33,745 nucleotides of DNA from Aeromonas molluscorum 848 (lineage in GTDB: Bacteria; Pseudomonadota; Gammaproteobacteria; Enterobacterales; Aeromonadaceae). Shown here one piece after another: positions 26,903-33,745 of the stretch; the stretch's first letter is position 1, and each line of letters opens with the position of its first letter. The notes under the pieces are model-generated. The model was given only the letters and a program-made list of their open reading frames with translations. It did not search any database and was not told the origin of the DNA. Location of the stretch: positions 1-33,745 of the forward strand of contig NZ_AQGQ01000023.1 of assembly GCF_000388115.1 (NCBI RefSeq). The letters run 5' to 3'. The position numbers and the translations under genes are program-made.

Positions 26903-27934
26903 ATGGAACCCATGAGCAAGGATTCATTCGCCCAGTCCGCCGCCTACCTGAAGCAGGCGGTTCCTCTGATGATCAAGTATCAGATCCCCACCACCCCGGC
27001 TAACTATACCCTCTGGTACAGCTATGTGTCGGCTAGCATGCCCGAACTGAATCACGCAATCGATCAGGCCATCAAATTGCAGGGTACCTGCTCGCTGACG
27101 ACCTGCGAGCGTCTGTTCCACCAGCATCTGGCGGCCCAGGACGAGCAACAGATCGAGACCATGAAGCTAAGCCTGGCGGCCATGGCCAGCGAACTTGGTC
27201 ATACCATGCAAGACGCCCTGTCGGACACAGGCGCCTTTCAGACCATGCTGGATCGCAGCTTCGAACGACTGAGCCAGATCGATGATGAGGGGCTCAGCCT
27301 CGAGGATACCATGGGTATATTACGGGACCTGGTGCGCGAGTCTCGGGATGTCCGTATGTCGACCATGCACTTTCGCAGCCAGCTAAGCAATGCCGAGAAG
27401 GAGATCAAGGAGCTGAGGGAGATGCTCAACGAGACCCGAAAGCTCGCCAACGAGGATGCGCTGACTGGCCTGCTCAATCGCCGTGCCTTCGGTCTGGAGC
27501 TCGATAGCCTGATCCGCAGTCGCCACCCCTTCTCCTTGATCCTGGCCGACATAGACCGTTTCAAAAGCTTCAACGACGAATACGGCCACCTGCTTGGCGA
27601 TCAAGTGTTGCGCGCCTTCAGCCAGCGCATGCGCGAATGCTGCCGGGATGGCGTCACCGCTTATCGCCTCGGTGGGGAGGAGTTCGCCCTGCTGCTACCC
27701 GGCCGCAATCTTTCTCTCAGCCGCCAGATGGCGGAGAGCCTGCGCCGCGCCATAGAGAAGATGTCGATTCTGGATCGCAAGTCTGGCAAGCGCATCGATC
27801 ACATCACCTCCTCGTTCGGGGTGAGCGAGTTCAACAGCCAGGAGACGGGTGACACCCTGGTGGAACGTACCGACAAGCTGCTCTATAAGGCAAAAGAACT
27901 GGGTCGTAATCGGGTGATGCCGCTGGCTCTCTGA
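26903..27934 (+). CDS. GGDEF-domain diguanylate cyclase
   Basis: This 343-aa protein has an N-terminal helical sensory-type region (residues 1-140, with TTPANYTLWYSYVSASMPELN, a pattern seen in other gammaproteobacterial cyclases) and a coiled linker at about 150-185. The C-terminal GGDEF domain begins DALTGLLNRRAF and has the active-site motif RLGGEEFALLLPG (GGEEF at 257-261). The metal site is ILADIDRFKSFNDEYGH. The inhibitory I-site would be RxxD five residues before GGEEF; here it reads RDGV, so product inhibition is probably absent. It has no transmembrane segments, so it is likely cytosolic. Start 26903 or 26912 (neither with a good ribosome-binding site). It makes cyclic-di-GMP; the controlling signal is unknown. 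Confidence 0.93.
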   Translation: MEPMSKDSFAQSAAYLKQAVPLMIKYQIPTTPANYTLWYSYVSASMPELNHAIDQAIKLQGTCSLTTCERLFHQHLAAQDEQQIETMKLSLAAMASELGHTMQDALSDTGAFQTMLDRSFERLSQIDDEGLSLEDTMGILRDLVRESRDVRMSTMHFRSQLSNAEKEIKELREMLNETRKLANEDALTGLLNRRAFGLELDSLIRSRHPFSLILADIDRFKSFNDEYGHLLGDQVLRAFSQRMRECCRDGVTAYRLGGEEFALLLPGRNLSLSRQMAESLRRAIEKMSILDRKSGKRIDHITSSFGVSEFNSQETGDTLVERTDKLLYKAKELGRNRVMPLAL

Positions 27935-27958
27935 GTGCATCGCCTGTTTGTCCGCGAC

Positions 27959-27990
27959 AAAAAAGAGGGGCCGCTATTCGCGGCCCCTCT
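27959..27990 (-). terminator. Rho-independent terminator of luxS
   Basis: On the minus strand AGAGGGGCCGC and GCGGCCCCTCT form an 11-bp stem around a 5-nt loop, followed by TTTTTT, 20 nt after the luxS stop at 28011. It also separates luxS from the convergent diguanylate cyclase gene. Confidence 0.95.
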
Positions 27991-28010
27991 CGTATTCGTG
28001 CTCCCGATAT

Positions 28011-28520
28011 TTACAGAGACTTGAGCTGCTCTTCCGGCAAGGCAAGCGCATCGTTGTGGTTCACACCGACGCCACGGGCCAACACGTTGCGAGCAATATC
28101 CTGCGCCTCATCCAGAGAGTGCATGGCATAGGTGCCGCACTGATAGAGGTTCAGCTCGGGGATCTGTGACTGATCCTGCACCTTGACCACATCAGCCATG
28201 GCTGCCAGCCAGGCCTTGCCAACCCGGGCCTCATCCGGCGCGCCAATGAGGCTCATATAGAAGCCGGTGCGACAACCCATGGGGGAGATGTCGATGATCT
28301 CGACGCCGTCTCCGTTGAGGTGATCACGCATGAAGCCGGCAAAGAGATGCTCGAGCGTATGGATGCCACGCTCGGAGAGGATCTCCTGATTGGGCAGGCA
28401 GAAACGCAGATCGAATACGGTAATGGTGTCTTTGCTCGGGGTCTGCATTGTCTTGGCCACCCGCACAGCAGGGGCTTCCATACGGGTATGGTCGACGGTA
28501 AAACTGTCCAATAACGGCAT
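28011..28520 (-). CDS. luxS: S-ribosylhomocysteine lyase (AI-2 synthase)
   Basis: This 169-aa enzyme cleaves S-ribosylhomocysteine to homocysteine and DPD, the precursor of autoinducer AI-2. The metal site is HTLEH (His54, Glu57, His58) with Cys128 in NLYQCGTY, and the catalytic cysteine is Cys83 in [10 protein letters not shown]. The N-terminus [25 protein letters not shown] matches LuxS. AGGAG lies 7 nt before the ATG. It is the last gene of the apparent nadE-glnB-lipoprotein-luxS unit, 18 nt after the lipoprotein gene. In E. coli and Vibrio luxS is next to gshA; here gshA is about 18 kb away at 8024. Confidence 0.98.
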   Translation of the reverse strand: MPLLDSFTVDHTRMEAPAVRVAKTMQTPSKDTITVFDLRFCLPNQEILSERGIHTLEHLFAGFMRDHLNGDGVEIIDISPMGCRTGFYMSLIGAPDEARVGKAWLAAMADVVKVQDQSQIPELNLYQCGTYAMHSLDEAQDIARNVLARGVGVNHNDALALPEEQLKSL

Positions 28521-28538
28521 GTCTGAACTCCTGATTAG

Positions 28539-29134
28539 TTACGAAAACCAGCCCCCGCTGGAGAGCTGATCCTTGCATTGTCTATACTGGGCACCGTAGC
28601 GCTGGGCACGGGCCTCTACCTTGCGGGAGACCTTCATCAGCCACCCCTTGCTGCGGTAGCTGCCACGGCGATAGCCACCCCAACCTTCGTGATAATTCAG
28701 ATACTGGCCGTAGGCATCCCACTTGGAGGTGCCATTGAGCTTCTGAGCCTTGTTAGTGTACCAGCCCATAAAATCGATGGCGTCGGCAAAGTCATCGCGA
28801 TCGCTCCAGCTGTTGCCGGTTTCCCGCTGATAATCATCCCAGGTGTCATCTTTCACCTGAGCATAGCCATAGGCTGAACTGGCCCGCCCCGTGGGGATAA
28901 AGAGGAAGTAGCCCATAGGGGGCTGGGCATCATGTACGAAGGAGGACTCCTGATACATCATGGCCATCACCACCTGCACCGGCGTGCCCCAGCGCTTCGA
29001 CATGTCGAGGGCAGCCTCATGCCAATCGGGCTTCTCACGAAAGATCTGGCACAGATTTTCCGGCTGGGCCGGCGGCGAACTACTGCAGGCGGCGAGCCCC
29101 AACGACAGGCTCCCAAGCACGAGGCGCTTCCACA

Positions 29135-29135
<1 letters not shown>
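28539..29135 (-). CDS. Lipoprotein lytic transglycosylase (SLT-type)
   Basis: This 198-aa lipoprotein has the lipobox LAAC with Cys17. The SLT-like core has MMYQESSFVHD (catalytic Glu63), SSAYGYAQVKDDTWDDYQ (the GYAQ motif of lytic transglycosylases) and later YLNYHEGWGGY. Such enzymes cut peptidoglycan glycan strands; this one is probably held in the outer membrane. It begins one base inside the glnB stop (TGATG), so translation is coupled to glnB. The reason for association with glnB is not known. Homologues are common in Aeromonas and Vibrio as hypothetical transglycosylase SLT-domain proteins. Confidence 0.85.
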
Positions 29136-29482
<347 letters not shown>

Positions 29483-31105
29483 TTACCAGTTCTGTTTGCC
29501 AAACCCCGATGTGATGGGGTAACGGCGATCCTTACCAAAATTACGGGGCGAGATACGTGGCCCCACCGCGGCCTGACGGCGCTTGTATTCGTTGATGTCC
29601 ACCAACCGGATCACCTTGCGCACTACCGCCTCTTCAAAGCCCTCTGCCACCATGTCGGCGACCGAGGCATCTTGTTCCACATAGCGTTGCAAGATGGCGT
29701 CGAGGATCTCATAAGGGGGCAAGCTGTCTTGATCCACTTGATCAGGGGCCAGCTCAGCAGAAGGCGGCCTGTCAATGACCCGCTGCGGGATCACATAGTC
29801 GACGCTGTTGCGATATTCGCAGAGTTGGAACACCAGCGTCTTGGGTACATCCTTGAGCACATCGAAACCGCCAGCCATGTCACCATACAGGGTGGCATAG
29901 CCCACGGCCATCTCGCTCTTGTTGCCCGTGGTCAATACGATGCGACGTCGCTTGTTGGAGAGCGCCATCAAGAGCACCCCACGGCAGCGAGCCTGCAGGT
30001 TCTCTTCCGTCGTATCCCGGGCAGTCCCTTCAAACAGGGGGGCGAGCTGAGTCATGAAACCTTCGAACATGGGCTCGATGGAGATGATGTTGAATTCAAC
30101 CCCCATGCGCTGCGCCTGTTCCTTGGCATCTTCCACGCTCATCTGGGCCGTGTAGCGGAACGGCATCATCACCGCCTGTACCTTGTCGTTGCCGATTGCA
30201 TCGCCAGCGATGGCCAGGGTCAGCGCCGAATCGATACCGCCGGACAGGCCCAGCACCGCGCCCTGGAAGCCATTCTTGGTGACGTAATCACGCACCGCCA
30301 GCACCAGGGCCTGATAGACCTCTGCCAGGGGCGCCAGGGGCGCCGCAGGTTCGCGCTCCTTGCGGGGCTGACCATCGTCAAAATGAACCAGCGCCAGCTC
30401 CTCGGCAAAGGGGGCCAGCCTGTGGGTCAGCTCCCCATGGCCATTAAAGACCTTGGAGCAGCCGTCAAATACCAGCTCATCCTGACCGCATACCTGATTG
30501 AGATAGACCAGAGGCAGGCCAGTCTGGCCGCAGCGTTCCGTCATCAGCTCACGGCGGATCCAGGGCTTGTCCTTGTCATAGGGAGAGGCGTTGATGGTGA
30601 GCAGCAGTTCAGCCCCCGCCGCCTTGGCCGCCATGGACGGACCAGGTTGCCACAAGTCCTCGCAGATGAGCAGGCCCAATTGATGACCACGCAGCGTCAC
30701 GACGCAGGTCTCATTGCCGGCGCTGAAGTAACGCTTCTCGTCAAACACGCCGTAATTGGGCAAGTCTTGCTTGAAGTAGCGGGCCAGCAGCTCGCCGTTA
30801 TCGTACAGGGAGGCGGTGTTGTAGAGCTCACCATCCTGGCGCCAGGGGTGGCCCAACAATATGGCACAGGAGCCCTGCCATGATGCGATCCTGACCAAGG
30901 CGGCCTCGACCCGCATCATGAGATCGGCGCGCAACAAGAGATCTTCCGGCGGATAACCGGTCAGCGCCAGCTCGGAGCAGACCAGCAGATCGGCCCCCTC
31001 GCGCGAGGCTACGTTGGCGGCAGCCAGAATTTTGTCACAGTTATCTTCGATGGCGCCTACCGTCAGGTTTAACTGGGCGAGCATCAGGGAGAGAGCTTTT
31101 GCCAT
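29483..31105 (-). CDS. nadE: Glutamine-dependent NAD+ synthetase
   Basis: This 540-aa two-domain enzyme amidates nicotinate adenine dinucleotide to NAD+ using ammonia from glutamine. The N-terminal nitrilase-like glutaminase has the triad Glu45 (LVCSELALTGYPPED), Lys112 (YFKQDLPNYGVFDEKRYF) and Cys148 (LLICEDLWQP). The C-terminal synthetase has the ATP-binding SGGIDSA at 288-294 and TTGNKSEMAVGYATLYGDMAGG. This differs from the short ammonia-dependent NadE of E. coli. The ATG at 31105 lacks a strong Shine-Dalgarno. The gene leads the nadE-glnB-lipoprotein-luxS unit, and the pilin terminator lies just upstream, so its promoter should be in about 31106-31142. Confidence 0.96.
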   Translation of the reverse strand: MAKALSLMLAQLNLTVGAIEDNCDKILAAANVASREGADLLVCSELALTGYPPEDLLLRADLMMRVEAALVRIASWQGSCAILLGHPWRQDGELYNTASLYDNGELLARYFKQDLPNYGVFDEKRYFSAGNETCVVTLRGHQLGLLICEDLWQPGPSMAAKAAGAELLLTINASPYDKDKPWIRRELMTERCGQTGLPLVYLNQVCGQDELVFDGCSKVFNGHGELTHRLAPFAEELALVHFDDGQPRKEREPAAPLAPLAEVYQALVLAVRDYVTKNGFQGAVLGLSGGIDSALTLAIAGDAIGNDKVQAVMMPFRYTAQMSVEDAKEQAQRMGVEFNIISIEPMFEGFMTQLAPLFEGTARDTTEENLQARCRGVLLMALSNKRRRIVLTTGNKSEMAVGYATLYGDMAGGFDVLKDVPKTLVFQLCEYRNSVDYVIPQRVIDRPPSAELAPDQVDQDSLPPYEILDAILQRYVEQDASVADMVAEGFEEAVVRKVIRLVDINEYKRRQAAVGPRISPRNFGKDRRYPITSGFGKQNW

Positions 31106-31142
31106 GGCGATGATTCTTTCAACCGAAATGATGGGGAATGAT

Positions 31143-31171
31143 AAAGAAAAGGCGCTGGCTGTGCCAGCGCC
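31143..31171 (-). terminator. Rho-independent terminator after the PilV-like gene
   Basis: On the minus strand GGCGCTGGC and GCCAGCGCC form a 9-bp stem, followed by TTTTCTTT, 20 nt after the pilin stop at 31191 and before nadE. Confidence 0.93.
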
Positions 31172-31190
31172 TTGGGCCTTCCGGCAAACC

Positions 31191-33278
31191 TTAAGGAGAG
31201 CAGGTCAGGTTGGCGGCATTGGTCACACCGTTATCGACCAGCAGAGTACAAGGGCCGCTGATGACTTGACCACTGGCAGGAGGGGCCATGGGAATACTCA
31301 GCGAAGCCGGATTAAGCCTGAATGATCCAGAGTGAGAAAAACTCACCACCAAGGTGCTGTTTTGCGGCGCAGTACAGACATACATGGCCGTCTGATTATC
31401 GTTGCCTGGTTTGTCTATGTGACAACTGGCCCCCGTTGTCGGCGAGCTGATCGAAAGATTGTTGAAGACGTTCTTCTTGCAGGTGGTTGGAGAGGGGTCT
31501 TTATTACCTGTTTGTTCGAGACACTGCACTTTGCCGGTCACCGTCAGTGTCGGCTGCGCCACCACTGTACTATCGACTTTGATGGTCAACTCGGTACTGA
31601 GTGCCAAGCTCTGATCCCTGGCGGAGATGAGTGTTGCCGTCACCCCTGAATTGCCCTGATAAACGGTCGCCTTGACCTTCACACTCTGTAGTACCTGACT
31701 GCTGTCCTTGGTTGACTTTTTAGTCGTCAGATAGCCACGGCTATAACTGCCAAAGTAGTAGTTATTGAGATCGACTATGGTATCGACCGGCTCATTGCTG
31801 ATGGTACCGTAGTCGGTCACCACTCCTGTTAGCTGACCACTGAGTGGCGTCATGGACCATTCCGCCAGCATGGTCAGGTTGATGTCCTGAAAAGGCACCT
31901 TGGCCAGATAGCCGGTGACACTGGTATCTATGCCGCTCAAATAGGCCGGATCGAGAATATCGACATAAATGCCGCGGGCGATCAGCTGCCGGGTACCGGT
32001 ATTGACACTAATGTCAGTCGTCGTATCACCACCAGCCGCGGCATTGGTGGCAAGCCAGTCGCTAAATTCGCTGATGGTCGGAGCCGCTGCCGTCGGATTG
32101 GAGGTCCAGTTCAGGGTCTGCTTCTGCCAGTCAACATACGCCTTGACCACATATTTGATGTAATTCTCATAACTTATCTGATTGGCTGCAGCGGCAAGAA
32201 AATCCGAGGTAGTCACTATCACTTTGACCAGATTCCAATCTGGAATGGGGCGGTAATAACCATCCAGTCGCACAAAGCGGCAAGCATCGACGTAATTACC
32301 GCTGACCGCCACCACCAGAGCGCTGTTATAACGCTTGCGGCTGGTGTTAAGCGGGGCATAGTAGTTGGTAAACCCCGTCCCCGTTCCGTCGAAGTGATTC
32401 ATGCAGCAACTGCCACACAATGCCGGCTGATTATTGCCACTGACGGTGCCACTTGGCTTGCTCTGCAGGGCGCCAATGTTCCAATAAAGCTGACCCGTTC
32501 CCGTCTTGTAAACTTGCCCCGGCAGATAGGCGCTAGCAGTAGAGCCATAGGTACAAGCACAGCTGACCGAGGTAATATCCTGCTGGATCTGCTGGGTGTT
32601 CCCCTGCCCGACAGGCTGGTAGGTCATGGTTTCAAATTGAACCTCCTTGCCTACCGCACTGTTCTTGGCACTGACGGTAGGGGATGGCTTACTGGTCTCC
32701 TGCTTGCTGCCATTGCCAAGATCTATCGAGATGACATCGGGGGCCACTCCGGGGGTATAGCTGATCTTGGGGCCTGCCCGAGTGGTATCCAGACCGCCAG
32801 TGATTTGACTGAGGGTCAGAGACTGAGACGGGGAGGCGTAGCCCACCAATGTGATATTGGGGGTCGCCCCTTCGCTGTTCGTCCAGCTGACCACAGCCCT
32901 GATCTCTTTGCGTCCAGGGTAATTCAATAGATAACCCGCCGGAGCGGTCGCTTGCCACGCGGAGGTGGCGCTATTCCAGTACTCATTGGCCACAGTCCAT
33001 GCCAGCACATAATTGTCTCCTGACAGGCTTTTGGTTGCGGTCCCGCTCGCGATGGCGCTATAAGCGGTGAGGGGGGCAGTGGCCGTTACCAGGCTATTGA
33101 AGTTGCGAAACTCGTCCAGCTTTGATTCGGCAAGTCGCATGGCGATCTCATAACGCCGCCCATCCTGAGATGCCGTCAAAGCCGACTTGGACAAGGAGAT
33201 CAACCCCACAACCCCCACCCCCAACACCACCAGGGTGACCAGGATCTCCAGCAGGCCAAATCCTTTTTGCCTTTTCAT
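31191..33278 (-). CDS. Large PilV-like type IV minor pilin with long C-terminal extension
   Basis: This 695-aa protein begins with a class III/IV prepilin leader (MKRQKG, cleavage before Phe) and the pilin helix FGLLEILVTLVVLGVGVVGLISLSKSAL, with Glu5 of the mature form. AESKLDEFRNF and the following part match PilV-type minor pilins. From about residue 180 it extends by 500 residues unlike a normal minor pilin (usually under 250). Cys-containing segments include SVSCACTYGSTAS and CGSCCMNHFDGTGTGF, and the C-terminal third is beta-rich (Thr/Ser/Val). A tip adhesin role is inferred. I chose the ATG at 33278, 8 nt after GAGG, over 33284. Base composition looks more AT-rich than the neighbours. 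It is followed by a strong terminator. Confidence 0.85.
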   Translation of the reverse strand: MKRQKGFGLLEILVTLVVLGVGVVGLISLSKSALTASQDGRRYEIAMRLAESKLDEFRNFNSLVTATAPLTAYSAIASGTATKSLSGDNYVLAWTVANEYWNSATSAWQATAPAGYLLNYPGRKEIRAVVSWTNSEGATPNITLVGYASPSQSLTLSQITGGLDTTRAGPKISYTPGVAPDVISIDLGNGSKQETSKPSPTVSAKNSAVGKEVQFETMTYQPVGQGNTQQIQQDITSVSCACTYGSTASAYLPGQVYKTGTGQLYWNIGALQSKPSGTVSGNNQPALCGSCCMNHFDGTGTGFTNYYAPLNTSRKRYNSALVVAVSGNYVDACRFVRLDGYYRPIPDWNLVKVIVTTSDFLAAAANQISYENYIKYVVKAYVDWQKQTLNWTSNPTAAAPTISEFSDWLATNAAAGGDTTTDISVNTGTRQLIARGIYVDILDPAYLSGIDTSVTGYLAKVPFQDINLTMLAEWSMTPLSGQLTGVVTDYGTISNEPVDTIVDLNNYYFGSYSRGYLTTKKSTKDSSQVLQSVKVKATVYQGNSGVTATLISARDQSLALSTELTIKVDSTVVAQPTLTVTGKVQCLEQTGNKDPSPTTCKKNVFNNLSISSPTTGASCHIDKPGNDNQTAMYVCTAPQNSTLVVSFSHSGSFRLNPASLSIPMAPPASGQVISGPCTLLVDNGVTNAANLTCSP

Positions 33279-33289
33279 CCGCATATCCT

Positions 33290-33745
33290 CTACCAGTCGC
33301 GCCAGCTACCGGGTATCTGTTTAAGGGTCTGAAAGGCGGCCCCCGTTTTTATGTTGCTCAAGGCGGCCTCATCATACTTGGCATCATAGGTGCCGTTGGC
33401 CTTGCCCAGTTTGAAGTTGGCGGCAAGGGCACCATTGACGATGGCCCCACCATTTAATTTGATGTCTGTGGTTGCCGTGGCAGGATGGGAGGAGTAGGCA
33501 AAGATCAGGCCATAGAGCTGGTTATTACCGTTGATACTCAAGCTGCCATCCTTGACTATCAGCACCACAGGCGCGGACTGAGTACCAATATTGGATCCAG
33601 GGCTGCAATCGCCCTTGACGATGATGAGTCCAGTGGAGGTTGGCCCCAGGCTGCTGCAATTGTTGACTATCTGACTGGCCCTTGACTCTATATTGGCCCA
33701 ACCTGCGGCATCATCATTTTCATTGAACAAATACCACACCAGATC
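33290..33745 (-). CDS. Pilus-associated protein (PilX-like), C-terminal part, runs off the window
   Basis: An open frame on the minus strand enters at the window end and stops at 33290; only about 151 residues are seen. The segment STGLIIVKGDCSPGSN, SAPVVLIVKDGSLSINGNNQLYGLIFAYSS and IKLNGGAIVNGALAANFKLGKANGTYDAKYDE is a repetitive beta pattern like that found in PilX/polymer-forming pilus accessory proteins. It ends GSWRDW. The gap to the PilV-like start is 11 nt, so the two are probably co-transcribed in a minor-pilin cluster. The start is outside the window and the family is inferred from pattern and neighbour. Confidence 0.65.
   Translation of the reverse strand, partial: DLVWYLFNENDDAAGWANIESRASQIVNNCSSLGPTSTGLIIVKGDCSPGSNIGTQSAPVVLIVKDGSLSINGNNQLYGLIFAYSSHPATATTDIKLNGGAIVNGALAANFKLGKANGTYDAKYDEAALSNIKTGAAFQTLKQIPGSWRDW

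Overview
The window looks like core chromosome of a gammaproteobacterium of the Aeromonas type (Aeromonadales). It has high GC and dense coding. Proteins and gene neighbourhoods resemble Enterobacterales and Vibrio (ravA-viaA, holD-rimI, yqaA/gshA, rpsF-rpsR-rplI, rnr-rlmB, nadE, glnB, luxS) but differ in arrangement. The genus is inferred from overall protein character and gene order, not from a search. I saw no rRNA, tRNA, IS element, prophage or CRISPR array.

Left part (1-6530): the start of viaA and all of ravA on the minus strand; then holD (DNA polymerase III psi) and rimI on the plus strand; a membrane-anchored thioredoxin-fold protein on the minus strand; and, divergent from it, a long-chain acyl-CoA synthetase with a clear terminator, followed by a WaaP/Kdo-kinase-like small kinase.

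Middle-left (6541-13975), all minus strand: an exported DUF4432 (aldose-epimerase-like) protein, then the run quinone-oxidoreductase-like MDR - yqaA - M16 zinc protease - gshA, ending at a strong terminator at 7978-8001. This keeps the yqaA/gshA association known elsewhere, but luxS, commonly next to gshA, lies 18 kb away.

14032-15910 is a small accessory-looking locus: a 55-aa two-helix membrane protein, a 351-aa membrane protein combining four hydrophobic segments, a coiled coil and a winged-helix-like tail, and a divergent small secreted protein with a His/Asn/Gly/Lys-rich tail. Palindromic operator-like sites lie between the last two. It is the least explained gene content in the window.

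15932-23652: fpr; the ribosomal operon rpsF-rpsR-rplI with a good promoter and a structured leader but no priB between rpsF and rpsR; divergent mntH behind a near-consensus Fur box; an AlaX-like tRNA-editing hydrolase; two EamA/DMT exporters; elaA; and a Crp/Fnr-type regulator that ends the rnr-rlmB transcription unit.

23653-31105: rlmB and rnr, a divergent GGDEF diguanylate cyclase, and a tightly packed minus-strand unit nadE-glnB-lipoprotein lytic transglycosylase-luxS with a strong terminator after luxS. The joining of NAD synthesis, PII nitrogen sensing, a cell-wall enzyme and the AI-2 synthase is the most interesting operon here. The right end (31191-33745) carries a very large PilV-like minor pilin and the 3' part of a second pilus-associated gene, probably part of a type IV minor-pilin cluster continuing outside the window.
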